Below are positions 32,321-40,454 of a DNA stretch of 44,510 bases, piece by piece. The translations under genes and the position numbers were made by a program. Source of the DNA: Candidatus Iainarchaeum sp. (lineage in GTDB: Archaea > Micrarchaeota > Micrarchaeia > Anstonellales > Bilamarchaeaceae); NCBI GenBank assembly GCA_028686985.1, contig JAQUBA010000009.1, positions 1 through 44,510 on the forward strand. The letters are read 5' to 3'. Position 1 is the first letter of the stretch, and each line of letters begins with the position of its first letter. A model generated the notes under the pieces. It was not told the origin of the DNA and searched no databases. It saw only the letters and a program-made list of their open reading frames with translations.

Positions 32321-32704
32321 TTGAAATTAGTTGTATCTGACAAAAAGACAGGCAAATCGTATTCCGTCGAAGTCGCGGAGGACAAGCGCTCCCTCTTCGT
32401 TGGGAAGAGGATGGGCGACACGGTCCAGGGCGACGACTTCGGGCTTTTCGGCTACACGCTGAAGCTCAGCGGCGGCAGCGACACGAGCGGCATGCCCATG
32501 AGGCGCGACATCTCCGGCTCAAGGAAGATGAAGGTCCTCCTCTCCGGCGGCCAGGGCTTCAACCCAACCCGCAAGGGGATGAGGAAGAAGAAGATGGTGC
32601 GCGGCAACCTCTTCAGCGCGGACAACGCGCAGGTGAATGTCGTCGTAGAATCGTACGGCCAGGCCGCGCTGGACGGGCTCCTGAAGAAGGAGGAGAAGAA
32701 GTGA
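32321..32704 (+). CDS. rps6e: 30S ribosomal protein eS6
   Basis: Small-subunit protein of 127 residues, matching the archaeal length. Family features are the N-terminal MKLVVSDKKTGKSYSVEV, LFGYTLKLSGGSDTSGMPMR (the conserved G-G-S-D-x-x-G-x-P-M block), and GQGFNPTRKGMRKKKMVRGN. The start is TTG at 32321, seven bases after GGTGG. The stop overlaps the GTG start of aIF2-gamma (GTGA), the usual archaeal pairing of these two genes. Confidence 0.95.
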   Translation: MKLVVSDKKTGKSYSVEVAEDKRSLFVGKRMGDTVQGDDFGLFGYTLKLSGGSDTSGMPMRRDISGSRKMKVLLSGGQGFNPTRKGMRKKKMVRGNLFSADNAQVNVVVESYGQAALDGLLKKEEKK

Positions 32705-33903
32705 CCGGCTCCTCCCCGCAGGCGTTGGTGAACATAGGCCTGCTCGGCCACGTGGACCACGGGAAGACCAGCCTCACAAAGGCGCTCACCGGCAAATGGA
32801 CCGACACGCACAGCGAGGAGGTCAAGCGGGGAATCTCCATACGCCTCGGCTACGCGGACACCAACATCTATTTCTGCCCCAAATGCGATCTGCACACACT
32901 CAAGGACAACTGCCCCAAGTGCGGCGGGAAGGCCGAACTGAAGAGGCGCGTCTCTTTCCTGGATGCGCCTGGCCACGAAACGCTGATGACAATAGTGCTT
33001 TCAGCTTCCAGCATAATGGATGGCGCGCTATTGCTAATCGCCGCGAACGAGCCGTGCCCGCAGCCGCAGACCGCGGAGCACCTCATGATACTCAACATAG
33101 CCGGCATAAAGAACGTCGTGGTGGTGCAGACCAAGATAGACCTCGTCACGAAAGAGCAGGCGAAGGCGCACTACGAATCCATACGGAATTTCCTGAAGGG
33201 CTCGGTAGCGGAAAACGCGCCCATAATCCCCGTAGTTTCCAACTACGGGATAAACATTGATGCGGTCGCGGACGCGATAGAGCGGTCAATCCCGACGCCG
33301 CACCGCGACACTTCGTTGCCGCCCATAATGTTCATCTCCCGCTCATTTGACATAAACAAGCCCGGCACCCCCATCCCGAACCTGAAGGGGGGCGTCCTCG
33401 GCGGCTCCCTGGTCCAGGGAACAATGAAGAAGGGGGATATGGTGCTCATACGCCCGGGCTTTGAGACTTCAAAAAAGGTGGTGAAGGAGGTGCAAGTGAA
33501 GGTGGAATCCCTCATGTGCGAGGGCGGCCCGCTTGAATCCGCTGCACCCGGCGGCCTCATTGCGATCGGCACTCCCCTGGACCCGAACGTAGCGAAGGCG
33601 GACTCGCTCGTCGGCTGCCTTTTGGGAAAGCCGGGTTCGCTTCCCGACGCGAAGGCCGAGATTGCGTTTGACCACCACCTCATACAGAGGGAGGGCTTTG
33701 ACAACCCGCCCCTGAAGATGGGCGAGCCCATAGTCATAAACGTGGGCACCGCCACGGGCATAGGCGTGATTGCCGCTATAAAAAAGGGGCAGGTCCTAAC
33801 GAAGCTCAAGAAGCCGGTGTGCGTCGTGAAGGGCTCCACGGTTGCGGTAAGCAGGCGCGTGGGCCAGAGATGGAGATTGGCGGCCTGGGGCAAGTCCATC
33901 TAA
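32701..33903 (+). CDS. aif2g: translation initiation factor aIF2 subunit gamma
   Basis: GTPase subunit that carries initiator Met-tRNA to the ribosome. The 400 residues have G1 GHVDHGKTS (16-24), a zinc knuckle of two CPKC pairs (about 59-76), G3 DAPGH, and domains II and III with CEGGPLESAAPGGLIAIGT. G4 reads TKID where NKID is usual, so the base-contacting Asn is Thr. The start is GTG overlapping the eS6 stop. The alpha and beta subunits are not in the window. Confidence 0.95.
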   Translation: MTGSSPQALVNIGLLGHVDHGKTSLTKALTGKWTDTHSEEVKRGISIRLGYADTNIYFCPKCDLHTLKDNCPKCGGKAELKRRVSFLDAPGHETLMTIVLSASSIMDGALLLIAANEPCPQPQTAEHLMILNIAGIKNVVVVQTKIDLVTKEQAKAHYESIRNFLKGSVAENAPIIPVVSNYGINIDAVADAIERSIPTPHRDTSLPPIMFISRSFDINKPGTPIPNLKGGVLGGSLVQGTMKKGDMVLIRPGFETSKKVVKEVQVKVESLMCEGGPLESAAPGGLIAIGTPLDPNVAKADSLVGCLLGKPGSLPDAKAEIAFDHHLIQREGFDNPPLKMGEPIVINVGTATGIGVIAAIKKGQVLTKLKKPVCVVKGSTVAVSRRVGQRWRLAAWGKSI

Positions 33904-34316
33904 TCCGCGCAGAAGTACAGTTTCTCTATATTCTCATTATAGACTACTAATCTGTAGATGCAGTTCTTTCCATCCGCATCAAACCCGATTTCCAGGTTTT
34001 CCAGCCCCATCTCCCTTTCCAGCGCGGCGACGTCCACTGCGCCCAATTCATCGCCATCAATAAGATTCGGCCGGTAGCTTGCGGCGAAACCGAAGCCCCC
34101 GTCCTTCTCCACTCCCGCGTACTCCACCACGTAATCCGATACCGCCAGCAATCTCCCCTCCTTCGCAAGCAGGGAAATGTCGGATTCCGCCTTGTGCTCG
34201 GCGAGCGCAGAGAAGAGCAGGATGTTGCTAAGCATAAGTATGACTGGAATGGTTGCGAAAAGCAAATCAAACGTCGCCACCGCCTTCATGCACCGTGCGT
34301 GCATCCCCTCCGTCAT
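33900..34316 (-). CDS. pilin-like membrane-anchored protein
   Basis: Third gene of a minus-strand operon. From ATG 34316 (overlapping the preceding stop in ATGA) the 138-residue protein has an N-terminal hydrophobic helix (FDLLFATIPVILMLSNILLF) after a short basic segment, then a soluble part with strands and a Cys near each end of the last domain (KNCIYRLVVY, YFCAD). This is the layout of minor pilins and other membrane-anchored surface proteins. A class III cleavage motif is not clear. Its stop overlaps the aIF2-gamma stop region on the other strand by four bases. Confidence 0.7.
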   Translation of the reverse strand: MTEGMHARCMKAVATFDLLFATIPVILMLSNILLFSALAEHKAESDISLLAKEGRLLAVSDYVVEYAGVEKDGGFGFAASYRPNLIDGDELGAVDVAALEREMGLENLEIGFDADGKNCIYRLVVYNENIEKLYFCAD

Positions 34317-34627
34317 ACTGGCTCCCCCTCCACTCCACCGCACCCCGTGATTATCATCCCGGACGACCCGCCCACGCTCACCCTCTCCCCGGAAACCACA
34401 TGCGCGAGCGGCAAGTCCGCGCTTGCCCTCCCTGCCCAGCACCCCGCGCCCATCGCAGAGGAGGACTCCTCGGCAAGCACCCTGTCCGCGGCCGCATCCT
34501 GCATTCCCCTCTCGCCCGCCTCCAGCGCCCTCGCACCTGCAACAATGACCCCTACCAGCACGAGGAATGCGGCAAACGCGAGCAGGAATTCCGCCGCAAC
34601 CTGCCCCTTCCGGTTTTTCGCTTTCAT
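34313..34627 (-). CDS. type IV pilin-like protein with class III signal
   Basis: A 104-residue archaeal pilin-type protein. The N-terminus is basic (MKAKNRKG), followed by QVAAEFLLAFAAFLVLVGVI. Cleavage after Gly8 would put Glu at +5, the hallmark of prepilin peptidase substrates, and the Q-x-A-x-E pattern resembles archaeal Q-x-S-x-E-x-x-x-L pilins. The soluble domain is short, with Cys residues (GAGCWAG, ITGCGG). It overlaps both neighbours by four bases in a three-gene operon. No PibD peptidase, assembly ATPase or TadC-like protein is in the window. Confidence 0.75.
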   Translation of the reverse strand: MKAKNRKGQVAAEFLLAFAAFLVLVGVIVAGARALEAGERGMQDAAADRVLAEESSSAMGAGCWAGRASADLPLAHVVSGERVSVGGSSGMIITGCGGVEGEPV

Positions 34628-35244
34628 CGTATCACTTCACCGGTGGGAAAAACCGAAACCCCCGCAACATCATACTTTGATGAATACACGGAAATCCCCA
34701 CCACCCCGCCCAGTATGGGGTTCGGCGGCTCAGGCCCCTTCAGCTGGATGGAGTCCTCCAGCCCGGCCCCGTACGGCGCGACCTGATTTATCTGTATGAA
34801 AGGTGCGCACGCGGGGCTCGCAATGGATTGGCACGCCGCGCACATCCTTACCCCCCCCGCATCCCTCATCCTTCCGGGCAGCGCGTCCAGCTCCCCCGAA
34901 GCAGCATATCCGCACCACACCTGCACCTCGTAATCCTCGTCCCACAAATCCGCGCCGAGCTGCGCCAGCGAGGCATAGGCAGCCGCCCTTACCGCAACTT
35001 CCCTCTCCTGCGGCACCCGCATCTCCGGAGGCACCGCCAAATCATACGCATCCGCGCCTGCACGCATTCCGTAAGAGGTTGCCTGCAATATGTTCTCTTT
35101 CACGTTCCTTTCTATGTGCTCCATCCTCATGACGCTTATCGCCTTTTCGTTGGAATAGTAATGCGGCTCGGCCAGGAGCGCGGCCGCTGCCACGAACACG
35201 CCCAGCGCGGCGAGCACAATCAGGAAAGAAACGTAGCCCCTCAC
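34624..35244 (-). CDS. membrane-anchored surface protein, pilin operon gene 1
   Basis: First gene of the three-gene operon, 206 residues. It begins MRGYVSFLIVLAALGVFVAAAALL, one N-terminal helix after a single Arg-Gly, then an extracellular region with a Cys-rich segment (VRMCAACQSIASPAC). Gly3 could precede a pilin-type cleavage but +5 is not Glu, so this may be a pilus-associated protein rather than a standard pilin. The start is GTG at 35244, 26 nt from an AT-rich box shared with the divergent acyltransferase gene, giving a leaderless message. Confidence 0.7.
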   Translation of the reverse strand: MRGYVSFLIVLAALGVFVAAAALLAEPHYYSNEKAISVMRMEHIERNVKENILQATSYGMRAGADAYDLAVPPEMRVPQEREVAVRAAAYASLAQLGADLWDEDYEVQVWCGYAASGELDALPGRMRDAGGVRMCAACQSIASPACAPFIQINQVAPYGAGLEDSIQLKGPEPPNPILGGVVGISVYSSKYDVAGVSVFPTGEVIR

Positions 35245-35262
35245 AGCATTATTCCTGCAAAT

Positions 35263-35276
35263 GGGATAAAATACCT
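35263..35276. promoter_or_regulatory. shared bidirectional TATA box (pilin operon / acyltransferase)
   Basis: GGGATAAAATACCT centred near 35270 lies 26 nt from the GTG at 35244 on the minus strand and 26 nt from the ATG at 35296 on the plus strand. One AT-rich box placed midway can support both leaderless transcripts. Confidence 0.55.
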
Positions 35277-35295
35277 ATCGTGCATCCCTAATCCG

Positions 35296-36252
35296 ATGAG
35301 GCTTCGCCAGATAGACGCCTTCCGCGGGCTTGCAATCGTGCTGATGGTCTTCTTCACGCTTTACGCGCTGCTCAGCGGAGGCCCCGACTTCCTTATGCAC
35401 AATAAGCAAGATTCGCTGCACGCAGGCGATTTCGTGCTTCCCCTATTCATTTTCGCAAGCGGCATGTCCCTTTTCTTCTTCGCCCAAAAGAGGAAAGGCA
35501 GCCCCAAAAATTATGCATTGGACTCCATCGGGAGGTTCGGCAAGCTCGTGCTCATCTCATTCTTCCTCATGCTCCTCGCAGGGGCAGCCCCATTTACCAT
35601 GGACGAGGTCATGCTCATCGCCCTCCTTTCGCTGCCCACCCTCCTGATTGCAGTCCTCCCGGAACTTTTCATTTATGCGGGCATCCTTCTCCCGCCCGCC
35701 CTTTACCTCGCCCTCCTCTCCGCGGACGCCCTCCCGGATTTCAGCGCCGCATACCTCGGCGGCTACCCCGCCGCAGTCTTCTACCTCCCGGTGATGCTCT
35801 TCGGGTTCCTTGCGGGCAAATCAATATATGAAAAGAAGGGCCTCCTGCCAATATTCGCGGCAACCCTCTTCCTATCCGTCGCCCTCCTCTTTCTTGTCCC
35901 GCCCTACAAGATGGGGGCGTCCCCCTCCTTCATGGCGCTCGCCTCCCTCCTATCCATCATGCTCTACATCTGCGTGGGACGCGCAATCCGCATCCGGTCC
36001 CTGTCCGCGCTCTCCCCCTTCTTTTTCGAATACCTCGGCAGGAGGCCCATACGCTATTGGGCGCTGATGTTCGTTTTCTTCGTAATCCCCGTAAGATTCT
36101 ACCTGTTCGCAAACCAGATGCCCGCCCCGGTCGGACTTGGGCCCGTGCAGGCGGCGTCGGTATCCATGGCATTTTTGTTGTTCTTATTCCTAGTTTCAAA
36201 GCTGACAGATGGGATTGTCGGTTTTATAGAAACAGCATCCGAGAAAAACTAA
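35296..36252 (+). CDS. HGSNAT-like membrane acyltransferase (DUF1624 type)
   Basis: A 318-residue protein with about ten membrane segments. The N-terminus RLRQIDAFRGLAIVLMVFF carries the R-x-x-x-x-D-x-x-R-G motif of heparan-alpha-glucosaminide acetyltransferase relatives, which move acetyl groups from cytoplasmic acetyl-CoA to sugars outside the membrane. The substrate is unknown. The position beside surface-protein and glycosyltransferase genes suggests modification of a surface glycan. ATG 35296 is leaderless by the shared promoter. A hairpin terminator separates it from the convergent VirB2-like gene. Confidence 0.78.
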   Translation: MRLRQIDAFRGLAIVLMVFFTLYALLSGGPDFLMHNKQDSLHAGDFVLPLFIFASGMSLFFFAQKRKGSPKNYALDSIGRFGKLVLISFFLMLLAGAAPFTMDEVMLIALLSLPTLLIAVLPELFIYAGILLPPALYLALLSADALPDFSAAYLGGYPAAVFYLPVMLFGFLAGKSIYEKKGLLPIFAATLFLSVALLFLVPPYKMGASPSFMALASLLSIMLYICVGRAIRIRSLSALSPFFFEYLGRRPIRYWALMFVFFVIPVRFYLFANQMPAPVGLGPVQAASVSMAFLLFLFLVSKLTDGIVGFIETASEKN

Positions 36253-36262
36253 AACATAAGGT

Positions 36263-36289
36263 GGCGGGAGCCTAAGCCCCCGCCCTTTT
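36263..36289. terminator. hairpin terminator between convergent genes
   Basis: GGCGGG (36263-36268) pairs with CCCGCC (36279-36284) across a 10-nt loop, followed by CTTTTG on the plus strand. On the minus strand the same stem leads into a T-rich stretch. It can serve both the acyltransferase gene and the VirB2-like gene. Confidence 0.6.
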
Positions 36290-36296
36290 GCAATCT

Positions 36297-36662
36297 TCAG
36301 AGGGTGCCGGTACCGGTGCCGCTACCGCATGCAATAGTCACATTTGTGCCTACCATTGCCTGCAGCACAGGCGGAACCAGAACCAGGATTATTATGCCGA
36401 TGACGGCACCGATAATCATGGAGGTTGCCCAGACCGAGGCCCTTGCCCTGGTCTCGGCGCCCATAACCTGGCCCGCAGCGTATACGACCGCCGCCAGCAC
36501 GATGAGCACGAATATGACCGCGCCCAGCACCGCATTAACGGTTTCGTAGAGCGTGCAAATGCCGGATATTATGCCCGTGCTTGCAGCAGTGCTCGCAAAG
36601 CCAACGCTTGAAAGGACCAACGCAGCCAGCATCAGCCCGCTAATCATCTTTGTCAAATCCAT
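36297..36662 (-). CDS. VirB2/TrbC-like (Ced/Ted-like) pilin subunit, paralog 1
   Basis: A 121-residue protein with a cleavable signal (MISGLMLAALVLSSVGFA, then STAAS), followed by two membrane helices (about 43-63 and 77-98) separated by a short polar loop GAETRARAS. This hairpin layout is that of conjugative pilins VirB2/TrbC and of archaeal Ced/Ted DNA-import pilins. A Cys near the mature N-terminus (GIC) and one near the C-terminus (IAC) may form a disulfide. The tail is Gly/Thr repeats. An unusually strong ribosome binding site AAGGAGGT lies seven bases before the ATG, implying high expression. A paralog is at 40.1 kb. Confidence 0.75.
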   Translation of the reverse strand: MDLTKMISGLMLAALVLSSVGFASTAASTGIISGICTLYETVNAVLGAVIFVLIVLAAVVYAAGQVMGAETRARASVWATSMIIGAVIGIIILVLVPPVLQAMVGTNVTIACGSGTGTGTL

Positions 36663-36763
36663 TTTCTGACCTCCTTGCTTCTGTATAGTTCCTAGTAACG
36701 TTTTTAATGTGCTCGGTCACCTTCAGGGAACAGTTATTAACCTCCCGCACCATCCAAGAAACT

Positions 36764-38233
36764 ATGTTCCGCAAGATAATCCTCGCCCTTTTCACCATCG
36801 TATTCATCTCCAAATTCGCATACCTTGGTGCGATGCCCTTCTCCTTTGATGAAACATTATACACGGAGATGATTGCCGAGGAGGCGGAACACCCCTCCTT
36901 CCTCCCCACCTGGTTCGGCTACCCCGCCCCCTGGAAGCCAGGCTTATTCTTTTTTGCATCTTCCCTTTTTCTGCCCATAACATCGGCCATTTTCAGTTCC
37001 CCGGAATATGCGTACCGCATTCCCCTGATGGTATTCGGCCTCCTCAACGCCGCGCTCCTGTATCTCATAATAAAGCGCTTCTCCGGGGAAGGCACCGCGC
37101 TCGCCGCCTCCCTCATCTTCTATTCCGCCCTCCCTTCCTTCAGCGTGGAGAGCCGACTCCTCATGGAAACGTTCATGCTATCCACAATCCTCGCCTCCCT
37201 GTATTTCTATACAAGGGAGAAACCAGGCCCATCCAACTTCATTCTCGGAGGCATCTTCGCCTTCCTCGCAGCCATCACCAAATCGGTCGTGGCCCTTCTG
37301 ATCCCGGCCCTCGCCATCGCATACGTGTTCCAGTTTGACCGGAAGAGCCTGCGCAGCCCCGCATTCCTCATTTCCCTCCTTGCGGTTCCCGCCGGCCTCG
37401 CGCTATTCTGGCTCTCGCTATCCGGCCTGGGCCTTTCGGAAAGCATTTTCTTCACCGACACAGGAAAGATGTTCGTATATGACTATTCAAGCGAGCTCTT
37501 GTCCAATGTGGTCTGGGGCGCCACCCTCATCCTGCTATTCATGCTCCCGGTGCTCGCCGCCTCCCTCATCTCATTTGCCTCCACGTGGAGGAAAAACCTC
37601 ATGTTCTCCGCATGGATGCTCCTGCTCTTTTTCCTGCTGCTTCTTGGGCAGAGGCCATGGTACTACTACTATGCGATGCCGCCCGTCGCATTCTTCTCGG
37701 CCCTCCTGCTGGTCCCTTCCGGAAAAAAGCTGGATGCGTTCGCAGCCCTCATACTGGCGATACTGGCGGCGGTCTCCTGCTCCGTCGCCCTCTTCACGGA
37801 ATGGAACCCTAGCTACATCCCATCCTTCGGCGAGGGAAAGGAAATAGGGCTCATGCTCTCCGGCAAGGAGAACGTCCTTTTCATCGGGCAGTACCAGGTC
37901 AATACAATCTCCATCTCCTACAAATCCATAGAAGAGAGGAGGGATTACGGCAATCCGCTGGACTTCGGCTGGATACTCTTTGACTACAGGAAGAACAACC
38001 TCACTTCCGCATCTGCGCAGGATTTCGTGCAGGACTACTGGAGGGCGGATTACGATGTGGAAGAAAGCGATTTCGCCGCCATCTTCTGGCAGGACAGGAT
38101 TTTCAGGAAGAACACGTCCATAACGGAATTTGATTACGTGGTCGTTTCCCCTCCTATTGAAAACTTCACACCCGCCGGCTATTCGAGATATTATGCAGGG
38201 AATTACTCCACAGTTTATGGGAGGATTGGCTAG
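36764..38233 (+). CDS. PMT/ArnT-like membrane glycosyltransferase
   Basis: A 489-residue GT-C type transferase using a lipid-linked sugar. The first extracytoplasmic loop has Asp29-Glu30 (PFSFDETLY), the acidic pair typical of PMT/ArnT and GT83 enzymes, followed by about ten hydrophobic helices and a C-terminal soluble domain of ~150 residues. The acceptor is unknown. ATG 36764 lies 26 nt from GTTATTAAC, so it is leaderless; a longer frame from 36707 is not needed. The DPM-like GT2 gene follows immediately and probably provides its lipid-sugar donor. Confidence 0.85.
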   Translation: MFRKIILALFTIVFISKFAYLGAMPFSFDETLYTEMIAEEAEHPSFLPTWFGYPAPWKPGLFFFASSLFLPITSAIFSSPEYAYRIPLMVFGLLNAALLYLIIKRFSGEGTALAASLIFYSALPSFSVESRLLMETFMLSTILASLYFYTREKPGPSNFILGGIFAFLAAITKSVVALLIPALAIAYVFQFDRKSLRSPAFLISLLAVPAGLALFWLSLSGLGLSESIFFTDTGKMFVYDYSSELLSNVVWGATLILLFMLPVLAASLISFASTWRKNLMFSAWMLLLFFLLLLGQRPWYYYYAMPPVAFFSALLLVPSGKKLDAFAALILAILAAVSCSVALFTEWNPSYIPSFGEGKEIGLMLSGKENVLFIGQYQVNTISISYKSIEERRDYGNPLDFGWILFDYRKNNLTSASAQDFVQDYWRADYDVEESDFAAIFWQDRIFRKNTSITEFDYVVVSPPIENFTPAGYSRYYAGNYSTVYGRIG

Positions 38234-38926
38234 ATGGGGGATTACGGCAACCTCACGGTCATCCTGCCGACCCTCAATGAAGGGGCCAACATTGCGTCCC
38301 TGCTGGATTTCCTGATTGCGGGCTATCCCGGCATCCACGTGCTGGTGGTTGACGATGCCAGCACCGATTCAACCGCCCGCACCGTAAAATCCAAGGCCGG
38401 CAAAAATCTCAAATTGATTGAAAGGAGGGGGAAACGCGGCCTCACGGCAAGCATAATTGACGGCATAAAGGCGGCGCAAACGCCGTTCGTGATCGTGATG
38501 GATTCCGACTTCCAGCACCCTCCGGAAAAGATTCCGGAAATTTACAAACTTCTCCGTGACGGCTCGGACCTTGCCATCGCATGCAGGGAAGAGGTGAAGG
38601 GCTGGCCCGCCCACAGGAGGTTAATCTCATGGGGCGCGTCCTTCCTTGCCGATGCCCGCCTTTCAATCTGCGGCTGCCCGAAGGTTTCCGACATCCTTTC
38701 CGGCTATTTCGGCGCGAAACGTGAATGGGCCCTCAAAAGCATCGCTTCCAATACCAAAAGATTCGAGCCGCAGGGCTACAAGTTCCTTTTTGACCTCCTC
38801 AAGGGCGTGAAGCCCGGGAGCGTAAAAATCTCCGAGGCCGGCTATGTTTTCGGCGGCAGGAAGGCGGGCAACTCAAAGATCGGGCCGGGCCACATGCTCC
38901 GCTTTCTCCATTCCCTTTTCATTTAG
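38234..38926 (+). CDS. GT2 family, dolichol-phosphate mannosyltransferase-like
   Basis: Cytoplasmic enzyme of 230 residues that would transfer a sugar from a nucleotide donor to dolichol phosphate. Visible are VILPTLNEGANIASLL, VVDDASTDSTART, VMDSDFQHPPE with the metal-binding DSD, and a ~GYKFLFDLLK segment seen in DPM1-type proteins. No membrane domain is fused. The ATG directly follows the stop of the PMT-like gene, so the two form an operon. Its 3' end overlaps the convergent GT87-like coding region by 54 nt. Confidence 0.9.
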   Translation: MGDYGNLTVILPTLNEGANIASLLDFLIAGYPGIHVLVVDDASTDSTARTVKSKAGKNLKLIERRGKRGLTASIIDGIKAAQTPFVIVMDSDFQHPPEKIPEIYKLLRDGSDLAIACREEVKGWPAHRRLISWGASFLADARLSICGCPKVSDILSGYFGAKREWALKSIASNTKRFEPQGYKFLFDLLKGVKPGSVKISEAGYVFGGRKAGNSKIGPGHMLRFLHSLFI

Positions 38927-40036
38927 CCGCAGGCCGACGTGCGCAACCATGCCGGCCAGCACAAGGTTCCTCGCGGCCAGCACCGCTATCGGGAGCGTTT
39001 CCATCATGTAAAGGGAGTACCATCCGTACGGAAAAACCAGTATCGCAAACACGGCCAGCGCGATGCACATCGCATAGAGCCGCATATCCCCTTTCCCGAT
39101 AAGCGGCACCGCGAACGCAACCGGCCAGAGCATGAATTGCGTGGAGCCGATTTTCCCGAAAAGGACGCCAACCGCAAGCACGAGGAAGCAGTATTCCCAG
39201 AACCTGCTCCCCCTGCGCTTGTCCAGCGCGTATGCGAGGATGACCGCGCCCACAGCCGCCGCCTGCAGAAGGGTGGATGCAGGCACGAGCCACTGCAGGC
39301 CTTCGGGCAGCACAAGGTGCACCGAGCCCCAGCTCTCCTGCGTCCGTATGCCCATGTCCAGGAATTGATTGGCGGCCAGCAGCACGCTTGAATACACGCT
39401 CTCAACCTGCAGCCCCCTTTGTGACTGGTACATGAGGGAATTGATGGTTGCCGGGCTTGCGAGCAGCAGGAGCACGCAAACCGCGCCGGCAATCCCCACT
39501 CTTTTCGCCCCGCCCTTCTTTCCCCACTCCGGTATCGCGAACAGGGGCAGCAGGAACACGGGGAATACCTTCACGAACGCTCCGGCGATTGCGGCAAGCC
39601 ATCCCCCCATCCTCTTCCCTTCGGAAAAGAGATACGCGCCTGAGAATGCGAGCGCCACCGCGACAATCTCCACCCGGTCTATCACGAAATAGATGAGGAT
39701 TGCGAATATGATGGAAACCATCAGCAGCCGCTCAATGCGCATCATCTTCCCGTATATGAAGAACAGCAGCCCGAGCCATGCGAGCGAAAGGGCATGGAAT
39801 GCAACCGTGAATGATTCCGGCGTCCCGGCGAAGCTCCGTATGAACGCGAAATAAGCCATCGCACCGAGCGGGTAGGCGAGGGTTCCGCCCTCCGGATTTT
39901 CCTCCAGGAAATACCAGGCCATGTCAAATGTCGGCCCGCTGCTGAATAGGTTGTAGGCGTATATCCCGATGAAGGTTGCCCATACGACTATGGTGATAGT
40001 GAGCGTTATCGCGAGCTCCCTCCCCCCATAATCCAT
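38873..40036 (-). CDS. GT87-like (DUF2029) polyprenol-phosphate mannosyltransferase
   Basis: A 387-residue membrane protein with about 10-11 helices. Early acidic residues in the first loop (SGPTFDMAWYFLEENPEGG) match the GT-C pattern of DUF2029/GT87 enzymes that use polyprenol-phosphate-mannose outside the membrane. I start at ATG 40036, with AGGGGTG eight bases upstream; GTG 40048 and GTG 40078 are possible. It follows the second VirB2-like gene on the same strand by 48 nt, so the two may be co-transcribed. The tail overlaps the GT2 gene antisense by 54 nt. Confidence 0.75.
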   Translation of the reverse strand: MDYGGRELAITLTITIVVWATFIGIYAYNLFSSGPTFDMAWYFLEENPEGGTLAYPLGAMAYFAFIRSFAGTPESFTVAFHALSLAWLGLLFFIYGKMMRIERLLMVSIIFAILIYFVIDRVEIVAVALAFSGAYLFSEGKRMGGWLAAIAGAFVKVFPVFLLPLFAIPEWGKKGGAKRVGIAGAVCVLLLLASPATINSLMYQSQRGLQVESVYSSVLLAANQFLDMGIRTQESWGSVHLVLPEGLQWLVPASTLLQAAAVGAVILAYALDKRRGSRFWEYCFLVLAVGVLFGKIGSTQFMLWPVAFAVPLIGKGDMRLYAMCIALAVFAILVFPYGWYSLYMMETLPIAVLAARNLVLAGMVAHVGLRLNEKGMEKAEHVARPDL

Positions 40037-40084
40037 CTTCCTATGCACCCCTGCAGCATGCCGCAGGCATCCGCCCACCGTTTA

Positions 40085-40426
40085 TCAGCATGCCCCCTGC
40101 ACGTCCACTTGCACCCCGGCGAACGTGTCCAGTATCTGCGGCACGAGCACGTAGATGAGTATCCCAATAACAGCGCCGATCAGCATCGCGGTCGCCCAAA
40201 CGGTCGCGCGTGAGCGGGTTTCCGCCCCGAACACCTGCCCTGCCGCATACACGACAGCGGCCATTATGATTAGCGCGAATATAACGGAGGCCATTATCGC
40301 GCGGGCAGTGTCCGCGAGCATGCAAATCCCTTCCTTTATGGAATTTCCATTGCTGAAGTCCGACTGTGCCGCAATGATGCCAATGAAAATTGCAAACAAC
40401 GCAAGCTTGATGGCTGTACCCGACAT
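40085..40426 (-). CDS. VirB2/TrbC-like (Ced/Ted-like) pilin subunit, paralog 2
   Basis: A 113-residue paralog of the 36.3-kb gene. The two-helix core is closely similar, sharing VVYAAGQV, GAETRxRAxVWAT and IGAVIGI. It too has a Cys after the signal region (EGIC) and one at the extreme C-terminus (QGAC). From ATG 40426 it starts with a signal-like hydrophobic helix (IKLALFAIFIGIIAA); a GTG at 40453 would put extra aromatic residues ahead of it. The AT-rich box at 40455-40468 places transcription just before ATG 40426. It precedes the GT87-like gene in the same direction. Confidence 0.72.
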   Translation of the reverse strand: MSGTAIKLALFAIFIGIIAAQSDFSNGNSIKEGICMLADTARAIMASVIFALIIMAAVVYAAGQVFGAETRSRATVWATAMLIGAVIGILIYVLVPQILDTFAGVQVDVQGAC

Positions 40427-40454
40427 AAGTATTACCCATATCCATTCCTGCACA

